From contig NZ_CP027229.1 of the NCBI RefSeq assembly GCF_002999135.1, forward strand, positions 1,054,001 to 1,118,000: a stretch of DNA of 64,000 bases, in the 5' to 3' direction. A program made the translations under genes and the position numbers. This DNA is from Capnocytophaga sp. oral taxon 878. GTDB lineage: Bacteria > Bacteroidota > Bacteroidia > Flavobacteriales > Flavobacteriaceae. This document shows positions 7,427 to 16,291 of the stretch, one piece after another. Within the stretch, counting starts at the first letter, position 1, and every line of letters starts with the position of its first letter. Under the pieces are notes generated by a model. That model was not told the DNA's origin. It was given only the letters and a program-made list of their open reading frames with translations, and did no database searches.

Positions 7427-9181
7427 CTATTTTTCCATTTTGTCTTTCAACTCTTGTAATACTTCAAGATCACCAAGAGTTGATTTTTCTACTGCAGGAG
7501 TAGCTGTACTTGTAGCAGCTTCTTTAGCTATTTTTTCTTCTTCTTCTTTAAAAATAGCTGTGTGAGAAGCTACAACACGTTTGAATTCTTTATTGAATTC
7601 AATCACTTTAAACTCGGCAGTATCACCCTTACCTAATTTTTTACCATCTTCTTTCTCTAAGTGGCGAGTAGGAACAAATGCTAAAATATCTTCATTGAAA
7701 GGTACTGTAGCTCCTTTATCTACCATCTTAGCAATAGTAGCTGTGTGAACAGTTCCTACAGCGAATTCGGCTTCGTATTTATCCCAAGGGTTAGGGGTAG
7801 TTTGTTTGTGACCTAATGATAACTTGTGTCCTTCAGCATCTAGCTCAAGAACTACTACTTCAATCTTATCACCAGTATTTACAAACTCTGATGGGTGTTT
7901 AATCTTCTTAGTCCAAGAAAGGTCGGTAATGTGGATAAGTCCATCAATACCTTCTTCAAGTTCAACAAATACACCAAAGTTAGTAAAGTTACGAACAGTA
8001 CCTGTGTGTTTAGAACCTACAGGGTATTTTTCAGTGATGTTAATCCAAGGGTCTGGAGTAAGTTGTTTGATACCTAATGACATCTTACGGTCATTGCGAT
8101 CAAGGGTTAGAACTACAGCCTCTACTTCGTCACCTAACTTAACAAAGTCTTGAGCTGAACGCAAGTGAGTACTCCAAGACATTTCAGAAACGTGGATAAG
8201 ACCTTCTACGCCATCAGCGATTTCAACAAAAGCACCGTAATCAGCAATAACTACTACTTTACCTTTTACTTTATCACCAACTTTAAGGTCGCCAGCAAGA
8301 GCTTCCCAAGGATGTTTGCTAAGTTGTTTTAAACCTAATTGAATACGTGATTTGTTATCATCAAAATCAAGAATAACTACATTCAATTTTTGATCTACAG
8401 AAACTACTTCTCCCGGGTGGTTAATACGAGCCCAAGAAAGGTCGGTAATATGAATCAATCCATCTACGCCGCCAAGATCAACAAATACTCCATAAGAAGT
8501 GATGTTTTTAACAACTCCTTCAAGTACTTGTCCTTTTTCAAGCTGACTGATAATTTCTTTTTTCTGTTCTTCGATATCAGCCTCGATAAGAGCTTTGTGT
8601 GAAACTACAACGTTTTTGAACTCGTGGTTCACTTTCACAATCTTGAACTCCATAGTTTTGTTCACAAATTGTTCGTAATCACGAATAGGTTTCACATCTA
8701 TTTGAGAACCTGGTAAGAATGCTTCAATTCCAAATACATCTACAATCATACCGCCTTTGGTACGACTTTTTACGAAACCATTTACGATTTCACCATTTTC
8801 GTGAGCCAAATTAATACGATCCCATGCTTTAAGCGTACGTGCTTTGCGGTGAGAAAGTACTAATTGACCGTTTTTATCTTCACGGATGTCGATAAGTACT
8901 TCAACTTTGTCACCTACTTTAAGGTTTGGATTGTAACGAAACTCGTTAAGAGAGATAACACCTTCTGATTTGGCGTTAATGTCAATAATAGCTTCTCTGT
9001 CGGTAATGCGAGTTACTACTCCTTCTACTACTTCGTTGTCTTGAGTATCAACGAAATTGTTTTTAACCAATTCTTCGAAGTTTTTTAATTGGTCTTCTTG
9101 TACGCTGTCAATACCTTCTTGGTATTTGTTCCAATCAAAATTTTTAAGGAACTCTTCTTGTGTTTGTGTGTTTTCAGCCAT
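7427..9181 (-). CDS. rpsA: 30S ribosomal protein S1
   Basis: A 584-aa protein with six S1 RNA-binding domains in tandem, at about residues 50-120, 135-205, 220-290, 305-375, 390-465 and 475-545. Domains 3-5 carry the classical pattern GVFVDLGGVDGLIHITDLSW. S1 binds mRNA leaders and brings them to the 30S subunit; in Bacteroidetes, where Shine-Dalgarno pairing is little used, AT-rich leaders recognised by S1 are thought to matter more. The C-terminal 30 residues are an acidic, Ala/Glu-rich tail. The gene stands alone with its own terminator. The ~325 bp upstream (9182-9507) are very AT-rich; I see no perfect promoter there. Confidence 0.97.
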   Translation of the reverse strand: MAENTQTQEEFLKNFDWNKYQEGIDSVQEDQLKNFEELVKNNFVDTQDNEVVEGVVTRITDREAIIDINAKSEGVISLNEFRYNPNLKVGDKVEVLIDIREDKNGQLVLSHRKARTLKAWDRINLAHENGEIVNGFVKSRTKGGMIVDVFGIEAFLPGSQIDVKPIRDYEQFVNKTMEFKIVKVNHEFKNVVVSHKALIEADIEEQKKEIISQLEKGQVLEGVVKNITSYGVFVDLGGVDGLIHITDLSWARINHPGEVVSVDQKLNVVILDFDDNKSRIQLGLKQLSKHPWEALAGDLKVGDKVKGKVVVIADYGAFVEIADGVEGLIHVSEMSWSTHLRSAQDFVKLGDEVEAVVLTLDRNDRKMSLGIKQLTPDPWINITEKYPVGSKHTGTVRNFTNFGVFVELEEGIDGLIHITDLSWTKKIKHPSEFVNTGDKIEVVVLELDAEGHKLSLGHKQTTPNPWDKYEAEFAVGTVHTATIAKMVDKGATVPFNEDILAFVPTRHLEKEDGKKLGKGDTAEFKVIEFNKEFKRVVASHTAIFKEEEEKIAKEAATSTATPAVEKSTLGDLEVLQELKDKMEK

Positions 9182-9507
9182 TTGCTGATGTTAAAATTTG
9201 TATTCCCAACCAAAACAAAGGACGTTTTTTGTAGAGTGTTTTTATTGGGAAGGATGAAACTTATTAATACTGAACGCCCTATACTCTTAAAAATTGGCGC
9301 AATGTTACGATTTTTTTTTGAACTGACAAAATATTAAAAAAAATATTTCTTTTACAAAATATATAAAATACTGATAAACAATATTTTATGAAGAAATATT
9401 TTTTTGAGTAAAAATATAGAAGATAAAATAAAACAGGCTATAAACTGATCCTAATAAAATATGAAGATAGTAAGCAAAATGACACCTTAAAGTTTGTAAT
9501 AAGCAGA

Positions 9508-10356
9508 TTACTTTTTACAACACAACATCCTATCGTTACCTGAAAGATCCTGTTTTAAAATAACCTGAGTAAAACCTTCTTGGCGTACTAAGGTTTCTGT
9601 TTCTTTTGCAAGATACTGATTAATTTCAAAAAAAAGGTTACCATTATGTACAAGAGAAGTAGCAGCTAATTCGGTTATTTTACGGTAGAAAAGCAGAGGG
9701 TTTTCATCGGGAACAAACAAAGCTAAATGAGGCTCATAACGCAATACATTAGGATGCATTTCGGCTTTTTCGGTGAAACGTACATAGGGAGGATTGGAGA
9801 TTATAACATCGTATTTTTGGGTAAGAGAAGATGTGGTTAATATATCTTGCTGAAGAAAATTAACCTCAGCTTCATTAGCCTTAGCATTACGTTGGGCTAT
9901 AGCAAGAGCTCCTGCTGAGACATCAATAGCAGTGACTTCAGCTTGAGGTAAAAGCTTTTTAAGTGTAATAGCGATAGCCCCACTACCTGTGCCTATATCC
10001 AATATTTTCAGACTATTATGATGTGTTTTGTACTCATTATAAACCCAATCAACTAATTCTTCAGTTTCAGGACGGGGAATAAGTACATTTTCATCTACAA
10101 AAAAACGATAAGTACAGAACTCGGTCTCGCCCAACAAGTATTGTATAGGCAAATCCGATTGTAATGCACTTATCGATTTTGTAATATTTTGTTCTACCTC
10201 TTCAGGCAGGTTATTTTCAGGTTGTACTAATACTGTTGCCTTACTGTAATGCCCATAATGTTCCAGCAACATAAAGTAAAAAGACTGTATCTCAGTACTT
10301 TCATACAATGTGCTGAGCTGCTGATGTATATAGGTTTTAAGTTCGGCAAAGCTCAT
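9508..10356 (-). CDS. prmC: Peptide chain release factor N5-glutamine methyltransferase
   Basis: A 282-aa HemK/PrmC protein that methylates the GGQ glutamine of release factors RF1/RF2, using SAM. The small N-terminal helical domain (1-85) is followed by RPETE (95-99), the SAM-binding glycine loop LDIGTGSGAIAI (119-130) and the catalytic motif NPPY (188-191) that holds the glutamine amide. Length is typical. Its ATG shares one base with the stop of the upstream glucosaminidase gene, so the two are translationally coupled. Confidence 0.96.
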   Translation of the reverse strand: MSFAELKTYIHQQLSTLYESTEIQSFYFMLLEHYGHYSKATVLVQPENNLPEEVEQNITKSISALQSDLPIQYLLGETEFCTYRFFVDENVLIPRPETEELVDWVYNEYKTHHNSLKILDIGTGSGAIAITLKKLLPQAEVTAIDVSAGALAIAQRNAKANEAEVNFLQQDILTTSSLTQKYDVIISNPPYVRFTEKAEMHPNVLRYEPHLALFVPDENPLLFYRKITELAATSLVHNGNLFFEINQYLAKETETLVRQEGFTQVILKQDLSGNDRMLCCKK

Positions 10357-11459
10357 TAATTTACACGTATTTGTTGCCCCACACGCAAACTACTACTGCT
10401 AATATCATCAAAATTATTGAGCTTCATAAGTTGCTGTACAGACACTTGTTGCTCACGAGCTATTTTATAAAGTGTATCACCTGTTTGCACTTGATAATAC
10501 TCGGCTACAGCTTCCTTTTTAATAGGAGATTCCTTAACAACAGCAGGAGTTTCTACCTTTTTAGCAGCAGGTTTAGGTGTTTCCTTTTTGGCAACTGCTA
10601 CTGTTTTAGAAGTTTCTTTTTTGGGAGTTTCTTTAATTGTTACTTTTTCCTTAACAACAGCTGACTGATTTTCGGCTACTACTGGAGTAGTTTCTTTTTT
10701 AGGTACAGGAGTAGATATAATATCGGTACCCATAGGCATATCAATAGTATTGCCTTTCATAGCAATAACCTGATTGTCATACTGATGTAGGTTGAATTTT
10801 TTGATAAGCGCTATTAACTTTTTGGCGTAAGCAGGATCGGTAGCGTAGCCAGCTTTTTTAAGTCCATGAGCCCAACTTTCATAGTCGGTAGGGTCAAGTT
10901 CAAACAAAGAACTATACCTACCACGCTTGGTAAGAAATTGTGAATGATCTTCAAAAGATTCGTAAGCATACTTATAGCGACGGAAGCACTCACTTTTCTC
11001 ATCATCATCATGAGTGATAGTTTTGCCATTCCAAGTAGCGTGGCATTTGATACCAAAGTGGTTATTACCATAACGAGCCAACCTACCTTGCCCCGAACCA
11101 CTTTCCAAGATACCTTGTGCTAAAGTGATACTTGCAGGGATGTTATAGCGTTGCATTTCAACCATAGCAATATCCTTGTAATCCTCAATATACTTTTGGG
11201 TTACAGCTGTGGTTACCTGCTTGGCAGGAGGTATTTCGTGAAAATCGTCCTCGGTGAAATCTTTTTGATTCATTTTGGCCTCCAACAGCGCTTTGGTACG
11301 CTGGGCTAGCTCAGCATGAGATGGTTTATGTGTTTCGACAATAGTACGTTGCCCCTTATGAACTACAGTGTGAGGGTTTTTAGCGTTTTTATAGTACTTG
11401 TCTGAGCAAGACGATAAAATAAGGAGATATAGTAATAGTAAACTAAATCTTCTCTTCAT
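10356..11459 (-). CDS. LysM-containing N-acetylglucosaminidase lipoprotein
   Basis: A 367-aa peptidoglycan hydrolase. The N-terminus is a lipoprotein signal with lipobox LSSC (Cys18). A GH73/FlgJ-like glucosaminidase domain spans about 90-225, with the likely catalytic Glu in GILESGSGQG and the conserved YGNNHFGIKC. A low-complexity Lys/Thr/Pro/Val linker (about 245-320) leads to one LysM domain at 320-366 (VQTGDTLYKIA) that binds cell-wall glycans. It likely cleaves the GlcNAc-MurNAc backbone during wall remodelling. It overlaps the upstream gene by 17 bp and the downstream prmC by 1 bp. Confidence 0.9.
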   Translation of the reverse strand: MKRRFSLLLLYLLILSSCSDKYYKNAKNPHTVVHKGQRTIVETHKPSHAELAQRTKALLEAKMNQKDFTEDDFHEIPPAKQVTTAVTQKYIEDYKDIAMVEMQRYNIPASITLAQGILESGSGQGRLARYGNNHFGIKCHATWNGKTITHDDDEKSECFRRYKYAYESFEDHSQFLTKRGRYSSLFELDPTDYESWAHGLKKAGYATDPAYAKKLIALIKKFNLHQYDNQVIAMKGNTIDMPMGTDIISTPVPKKETTPVVAENQSAVVKEKVTIKETPKKETSKTVAVAKKETPKPAAKKVETPAVVKESPIKKEAVAEYYQVQTGDTLYKIAREQQVSVQQLMKLNNFDDISSSSLRVGQQIRVN

Positions 11460-12381
11460 AATCCAATATACTTTTATGTTTTTTAATTCGTTCCTTGTTA
11501 AAGCCTTCTATACCTTGTAGCCCTCCGGTATGGATGGCTAATATTTTGGTATTAGGCTCAAAATATCCTTTGTTAGCGAGTGCAAAGATAGCAAAAATCA
11601 TCTTACCAACGTATATAGGATCCAACGGTATATGAGTGTTTTTGTTAAAAACATTTAAAAAAGTCACTAAATCCTCATTTACTTTAGCATATCCACCAAA
11701 ATGATAGTCGTGAACAAGGTGCCAATTGGTTTTATTGGTATAGTTGTTAATAACTTTGTTAAGAAACTCCCCCTTAAGTGCTGGAAAACCGATTACAGTT
11801 TGGTGAGGAGCACTGGCATTGATAAGACCTGAGATGGTACCTCCCGTACCCACGGCGGTACAGATGACATCAAAAACAGCATCATTGGGGGTAAGAATCT
11901 CTTCACAACCCTTTACTGCTAAGGTATTGGTACCCCCCTCTGGAGCTATATAAACACTTGAACCATAACGTTTTTGCAAATCTTCTAAAAACTCAGGGGT
12001 ATGCTTATATCTGTAATCGGAGCGTGAAACGAATAAAAAGTCCATTCCGCACATTTTAGCAAACTTTAACGTGGGATTAACATCGATTTTTGTAGCTAAT
12101 TCGTCGCCACGAATCACTCCTATGGTTTTTAACCCCATAGCTTGACCTGCTGCAGCTGTAGCTGCGATATGGTTGGAGTAGGCTCCGCCAAAAGTAAGTA
12201 TGGTATCTTTACCCTCGGTTAAGGCTTGTGCAATGTTATACTTAAGTTTGCGTAATTTGTTACCCGATACGAAGCGGTGGTTCTTATCCTCACGCTTAAT
12301 AGTAAGGGTGATGCCATTGGGTAGGGGCATTGAGACGGGTTGGTTTTCAATACTTAAATTTTCAAACAATAATGGAATCAT
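11443..12381 (-). CDS. 1-aminocyclopropane-1-carboxylate deaminase / D-cysteine desulfhydrase family enzyme
   Basis: A 312-aa PLP-dependent enzyme of the tryptophan synthase beta fold. The Schiff-base lysine lies in SGNKLRKLKYN (K42), the substrate-binding region is FGGAYSNHIAATAAA, and the phosphate-binding glycine loop is AVGTGGTISGL. Members either deaminate ACC or release H2S from D-cysteine; the sequence alone does not separate these, and D-cysteine desulfhydrase is the likelier role in a non-plant-associated bacterium. It follows the folC terminator and leads a three-gene unit with the glucosaminidase and prmC. Confidence 0.88.
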   Translation of the reverse strand: MIPLLFENLSIENQPVSMPLPNGITLTIKREDKNHRFVSGNKLRKLKYNIAQALTEGKDTILTFGGAYSNHIAATAAAGQAMGLKTIGVIRGDELATKIDVNPTLKFAKMCGMDFLFVSRSDYRYKHTPEFLEDLQKRYGSSVYIAPEGGTNTLAVKGCEEILTPNDAVFDVICTAVGTGGTISGLINASAPHQTVIGFPALKGEFLNKVINNYTNKTNWHLVHDYHFGGYAKVNEDLVTFLNVFNKNTHIPLDPIYVGKMIFAIFALANKGYFEPNTKILAIHTGGLQGIEGFNKERIKKHKSILDYEEKI

Positions 12382-12387
12382 AACAAA

Positions 12388-12406
12388 AAAAGCGGCTTAC
12401 GCCGCA
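12388..12406 (-). terminator. Terminator after folC
   Basis: On the minus strand GCGGCGTAAGCCGC is followed by a run of seven T. It separates the exbB-exbD-tonB-folC unit from the next genes, though read-through into the ACC deaminase-like gene is possible as its ATG is only 7 bp away. Confidence 0.7.
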
Positions 12407-12423
12407 AAATTTAAACTTTTTGA

Positions 12424-13638
12424 TTATACCACTTCGGCAACTACGAAGGTACTACCTCCTACAAAAATAAAATCGGTAGGGAGGGCTTGAGCCTTGGCAG
12501 CTTGTAAGGCTTGCTGCACGGAGGGATAAGCCTCACCTTTAAGTCCTTTGGCAGTGGCTATTTCTTTAAGAGTATCGACGCTGAGCCCACGTGCTATATG
12601 AGGGCTACAGAAATAGTAAGTAGCCTCTTTGGGGAAGAGTTCTAACACTCCATTGACATCTTTTTCTTTAACAAAACCTACTACTATATGTAGATGAGTA
12701 TAGTTTTGCTTGGCGAGCTGTTGCATTACATAGGTAAGTCCGCCTACATTATGGCCTGTATCACATACTACTGTAGGCTGGGTACTGAGGGTTTGCCAAC
12801 GCCCTTCAAGATGGGTATTGCGCACTACGTGTTGTAACCCATTAGTGATATTTTCGGGAGAAATGTCCCAACCTTTATGAATAAGCAACTCTAAGACAGC
12901 TATAACCCCCTTGATGTTCTTTTTTTGGTAAATACCTTGCAAATCAGTAGTTAAATCTGTTTCGATAGTATTGGCAAAGATAATAGGGGCTTGCTCTTCT
13001 TTGGCACGCTGGGTGAATACTGGAGCTGTTTCGGGATTGTATTCACTAATTACCACTGGTACTTGGTGCTTGATAATTCCTGCTTTTTCAAAAGCTATTT
13101 TGGCAAGGGTATCGCCTAAAATATCGGTATGGTCTTTAGAAATATTGGTGATGAGTGATACTTCGGGAATAATGATATTGGTAGAATCAAAACGGCCTCC
13201 TAAACCAACTTCGATTACTGCGATATCAACTTTTTCATCAAAGAAATAGGAGAAAGCCATACCTACAGTCATCTCGAAGAATGAGAGTTGGTGAGCTTGT
13301 AGGAAAGATTGGTTATGGGCGATAAAGTTCACGACATAACTTTGGGGAATCTGTTCTCCATTGATTTTGATACGCTCACGGAAGTCTTTGAGGTGTGGTG
13401 AAGTATAGAGACCTACCTTATAACCAGCCTCTTGTAATACAGAGGCTATCATACTGCTGGAAGAACCTTTGCCATTGGTACCAGCTATGTGTACTGTTCT
13501 TATTTTTTGTTCGGGGTTACCCAAATGCTGGGCAAAGGCTATTGTTTTATCTAATTTATTGTTCAGTGCGCTTCTGCCTTGAGTTTGGAACATAGGCAAT
13601 TGGGCAAACATCCACGCAACAGTTTCTTGATAGTTCAT
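12424..13638 (-). CDS. folC: Bifunctional folylpolyglutamate/dihydrofolate synthase
   Basis: A 404-aa Mur-ligase-family enzyme that adds glutamate to folates. The N-terminal ATP-binding P-loop is IAGTNGKGSSS (51-61), followed by GLYTSPHL and FEMTVGMAFSYF. The central ATPase region contains EVGLGGRFDSTN and the TNISKDHTDILG metal site. The C-terminal domain carries VCDTGHNVGG. Its start codon shares one base with the stop of the upstream TonB-like gene, so it is co-transcribed with tonB-exbD-exbB although the functions are unrelated. Confidence 0.96.
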   Translation of the reverse strand: MNYQETVAWMFAQLPMFQTQGRSALNNKLDKTIAFAQHLGNPEQKIRTVHIAGTNGKGSSSSMIASVLQEAGYKVGLYTSPHLKDFRERIKINGEQIPQSYVVNFIAHNQSFLQAHQLSFFEMTVGMAFSYFFDEKVDIAVIEVGLGGRFDSTNIIIPEVSLITNISKDHTDILGDTLAKIAFEKAGIIKHQVPVVISEYNPETAPVFTQRAKEEQAPIIFANTIETDLTTDLQGIYQKKNIKGVIAVLELLIHKGWDISPENITNGLQHVVRNTHLEGRWQTLSTQPTVVCDTGHNVGGLTYVMQQLAKQNYTHLHIVVGFVKEKDVNGVLELFPKEATYYFCSPHIARGLSVDTLKEIATAKGLKGEAYPSVQQALQAAKAQALPTDFIFVGGSTFVVAEVV

Positions 13639-14465
13639 TATTTATCTTTTTCTCCTAACTTAAAGTTAACAATAATAAAACCTATTTGGCGTACAGGAGC
13701 ATTATCATCGGGGTTCCAGCTGTATTTGTAGGCTGTTTTGCGTGCTGCATCGAGCAAGCACTGAGCGGAGTTGGTAGTACCTTTAACACCAGGGGTAGCT
13801 TTGACAACTTTACCACTGCGATCGACTTCTATTTGCACCACTACGAGTCCTTCTTCATTACAATCTTGGAAGACCCTACCTTGTGTAGCAATACTGCGAC
13901 CGCTTAAGCCCCATCCTTTACCAGAGTTACCTCCGCCGCCTGATCCGTAATAGTTATTGGCGTACTGGCTACCATCGATTTGCCCTTGGTAACCAGGGGT
14001 ATTGCCATCACCTTGGCCTGCTGTATTGGTACCTCCTGCTTTGGCAGCCCCAAAAATATTATCTAGGGCGCCTAAGGTTTCTTGAGAAGGTTTAGGAGCG
14101 GGTTTTGAGGTTTCTTTTTTAGGAGTTTCTTTCTTTTTTTCTTCTTTTTTAGGTACTTCGGGGACTGCTACCTCTTCGTCGTTATCTTGAGCTAAGAGGT
14201 TATCTTTGACATCGGGGGAAGTGCTTTGTTCGGGGGTTGATTCCTGTTGTGGTGGTGTTTCTTGTGTTTGTTGTGCTGCTGAGGGGGGAGTGGTACGTTC
14301 GCCCATACCTACCATATCGACGCCATAGGCTACCTCTACCCCACTTTCGGGCATAGGATCGAGGTATTTCATTCCGGCAAGAAACATCAAGAATACGATT
14401 AGGCACATCACTACGGTGGTGAGTGCTAATGATTTTCGTTCGTATACAGTATCAAATAAGCTCAT
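13638..14465 (-). CDS. TonB-like energy transducer
   Basis: A 275-aa protein with a single N-terminal membrane helix (about 17-36), a long periplasmic linker rich in Pro, Lys, Glu, Gln and Thr (about 50-150), a Gly/Asn-rich segment, and a C-terminal TonB-like domain (about 195-275) with GLVVVQIEVDRSGKV. It should couple the ExbB/ExbD proton motor to outer-membrane transporters or to Tol-like functions. Gene order exbB-exbD-tonB on the minus strand, with 8 bp between exbD and this gene, supports the role. Whether it serves TonB or TolA duties cannot be told. Confidence 0.88.
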   Translation of the reverse strand: MSLFDTVYERKSLALTTVVMCLIVFLMFLAGMKYLDPMPESGVEVAYGVDMVGMGERTTPPSAAQQTQETPPQQESTPEQSTSPDVKDNLLAQDNDEEVAVPEVPKKEEKKKETPKKETSKPAPKPSQETLGALDNIFGAAKAGGTNTAGQGDGNTPGYQGQIDGSQYANNYYGSGGGGNSGKGWGLSGRSIATQGRVFQDCNEEGLVVVQIEVDRSGKVVKATPGVKGTTNSAQCLLDAARKTAYKYSWNPDDNAPVRQIGFIIVNFKLGEKDK

Positions 14466-14473
14466 TAGTTTTT

Positions 14474-14860
14474 TTATTTAGGACGTACGGCTAGGATGAC
14501 TTTATAGTGGTTTTGGTTAGCGACATCCATTACGGTTACGGCATTTTCAATAGGGACGCTCTCTTCGACACGGAGAATTATTGTGGGGTTTTCGACTCCT
14601 GTGAGAGCGGCTTTGAGTTCGGCATCTAGGTTATCTATTTGTATGGGTCGTTTGTCGATAAAGAAATTCAAGTTTTTATCTATGCTTACCGATACATTTT
14701 GGGTATTGGTAGATTTGCCTTTTGCTTTGGGCAAAATCAAATCGAGTGCATTGGGGCTGTTGGAGGTTATCATAAAGAAAACGAGCAACAGGAACACTAT
14801 ATCGGTCATTGACGACATACTGAACTCCGGATTCACCTTATTTCTTCCTTTTAATTTCAT
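14474..14860 (-). CDS. exbD: ExbD/TolR-family biopolymer transport protein
   Basis: A 128-aa protein with a short cytoplasmic N-terminus, one membrane helix at about 17-36 (SMTDIVFLLLVFFMIT) and a periplasmic domain. The Asp in MTDIVF is the conserved proton-carrying residue of the ExbD/TolR family. It works with the ExbB encoded 20 bp upstream and the TonB-like protein 8 bp downstream. Confidence 0.93.
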   Translation of the reverse strand: MKLKGRNKVNPEFSMSSMTDIVFLLLVFFMITSNSPNALDLILPKAKGKSTNTQNVSVSIDKNLNFFIDKRPIQIDNLDAELKAALTGVENPTIILRVEESVPIENAVTVMDVANQNHYKVILAVRPK

Positions 14861-14880
14861 AGTTATTTGTGATTAAGGTG

Positions 14881-15582
14881 TTATAGGGGTTCGTTCAAAA
14901 GGTCGAGGAACTCGACAGCATTGGCTTCCATTAGGTGTACGATTTTATCGGTTTTAACTACTAAGTGGTTATAGCCTACGTAGGCAACGATGCCGACTAT
15001 AAGCCCTGCAACGGTAGTAGCCATAGCGGTATAGATACCACCTGCGAGTGCGCCCATTTCGGCTTGGCCACCTGCTGAAGCCATTTCGTGGAACGACATA
15101 ATCATACCAACAACCGTGCCTAAAAATCCGATCATAGGTCCGGCACCTGCTATGGTGGCTAGGATAGCTGTATTTTTTTCGAGTTTATAAACTTCCAAAG
15201 TTCCTGCATTTTCAATGGCTTTATTGATATCTTCGAGGGGTTTGCCTATGCGAGAAACGCCTTTTTCGATAAGTCGAGCTACGGGAGAATTGGTTTGTAG
15301 GCAAAGCATTTTGGCAGCATCTAATTTACCCGAAGCGATACTATCGCGTATTTTATACATAAAAGTTTTATCGACGTGTGAAGCGGCTTTGATAGCGAAG
15401 AGGCGTTCAAAGTAGATGAATAGGGCAACGGCGAGCATCAGAAATAGGACGCCTATAATAATAATGTTACCTGTACCCCCATTGATAATCATATCCATTA
15501 CAGAAAGAGTTTTTTCTTGTACTAAGGGGGTGGTATCGGCTGTACTGGTAGCAATACCCATAGAAGTTTGTAATCCTAACAT
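14881..15582 (-). CDS. exbB: MotA/TolQ/ExbB proton channel family protein
   Basis: A 233-aa three-helix membrane protein. The MotA_ExbB domain occupies about 90-220, with GVSRIGKPLEDINKAIENAG and the conserved TAILATIAGAGPMIGFLGTVVGM. It forms the pentameric proton channel around ExbD. The frame is open to 15624, but a consensus promoter at 15612-15641 covers that start; the ATG at 15582 is 29 bp downstream of the -7 box and is chosen. It is the first gene of the exbB-exbD-tonB-folC unit. Confidence 0.93.
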   Translation of the reverse strand: MLGLQTSMGIATSTADTTPLVQEKTLSVMDMIINGGTGNIIIIGVLFLMLAVALFIYFERLFAIKAASHVDKTFMYKIRDSIASGKLDAAKMLCLQTNSPVARLIEKGVSRIGKPLEDINKAIENAGTLEVYKLEKNTAILATIAGAGPMIGFLGTVVGMIMSFHEMASAGGQAEMGALAGGIYTAMATTVAGLIVGIVAYVGYNHLVVKTDKIVHLMEANAVEFLDLLNEPL

Positions 15583-15611
15583 AATATTTTTGTTTATCAA
15601 TAAAAATCTCG

Positions 15612-15641
15612 CAAAAGTACACAATAATTATTAAATAGCAA
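15612..15641 (-). promoter_or_regulatory. Promoter of the exbB-exbD-tonB-folC unit
   Basis: TTG (15639-15641), a 19-bp spacer and TACTTTTG (15612-15619) on the minus strand. It fixes the exbB start at 15582. Beyond it, 15642-15808 holds no gene that I can see, only AT-rich DNA and a G/A-rich patch around 15745-15790. Confidence 0.65.
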
Positions 15642-15808
15642 TGAAGAATGTTTAAAAAAAAATAATGTTATTCATTTTAGACTGATAATGAGGATTTTAA
15701 TAATAGTATTTGCTTTAGGCTTAGATGGAGAATTAGGGAGAGTGAGGAGGTTATTTTAGGGGTTATTAGGAAGAGGGAGAGGCTGGTGAATTGGGGTACA
15801 AAAAGGGA

Positions 15809-15842
15809 AAAGGCTATTTATCATTACTGACAAATAGCCTTT
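15809..15842 (-). terminator. Terminator of the tRNA-Val cluster
   Basis: Arms AAAGGCTATTT and AAATAGCCTTT form an 11-bp stem just beyond the last tRNA; on the minus strand it is followed by TTTCCCTTTTT. Confidence 0.75.
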
Positions 15843-15848
15843 AGGGAG

Positions 15849-15923
15849 TGGACTCTACTGGATTCGAACCAGTGACCCTCTGCTTGTAAGGCAGATGCTC
15901 TGAACCAGCTGAGCTAAGAATCC
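15849..15923 (-). tRNA. tRNA-Val (anticodon UAC), copy 3 in transcription order
   Basis: A full cloverleaf can be drawn: acceptor 5' GGATTCT pairs with AGAGTCC, D arm AGCTCAGCTGGTTCAGAGC, anticodon arm with loop CTTACAA giving UAC, and T arm with GGTTCGAATCC. CCA is not encoded. The third acceptor position is A (the other two copies have G) with a compensating T on the 3' side. Confidence 0.95.
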
Positions 15924-15961
15924 TTTCAATTATGAAAACAACAATAAAATCCAAAATTAAG

Positions 15962-16036
15962 TGGGCTCTACTGGATTCGAACCAGTGACCCTCTGCTTGT
16001 AAGGCAGATGCTCTGAACCAGCTGAGCTAAGAACCC
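15962..16036 (-). tRNA. tRNA-Val (anticodon UAC), copy 2
   Basis: Same body as its neighbours, with the loop CTTACAA and acceptor GGGTTCT/AGAGCCC including a T-G wobble. It is transcribed on the minus strand, with 38 bp to the next copy. CCA is not encoded. Confidence 0.95.
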
Positions 16037-16057
16037 CAATAAGTTTTGTTTAGTAAG

Positions 16058-16132
16058 TGGGTCCTACTGGATTCGAACCAGTGACCCTCTGCTTGTAAGG
16101 CAGATGCTCTGAACCAGCTGAGCTAAGAACCC
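16058..16132 (-). tRNA. tRNA-Val (anticodon UAC), copy 1
   Basis: The first gene of the tandem cluster, nearest the promoter. Acceptor GGGTTCT pairs with AGGACCC (one T-G wobble); the rest is identical to the other copies. CCA is not encoded. Confidence 0.95.
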
Positions 16133-16151
16133 TTACTTTTGAAATCGGGTG

Positions 16152-16182
16152 CAAAGGTACTGCTTTTTTTGAAACCTGCAAA
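16152..16182 (-). promoter_or_regulatory. Promoter of the tRNA-Val cluster
   Basis: TTTG (16179-16182), a 19-bp spacer and TACCTTTG (16152-16159) on the minus strand, 19 bp before the first tRNA. A textbook Bacteroidetes promoter. Confidence 0.75.
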
Positions 16183-16291
16183 TTTTTTTGACACTTTTTT
16201 CAAAAAAAGTTTTTAGTAACTTTCTTTAATATTTGATAATCAGTAGATAAAATATTAAACAGATAATACGAATTTACAGTCCTACTTAAAT

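Noticed and set aside
7824..8602. Plus-strand frames antisense to rpsA
   Set aside because: They mirror the conserved S1 repeats and show no promoter or start context; shadows of rpsA.
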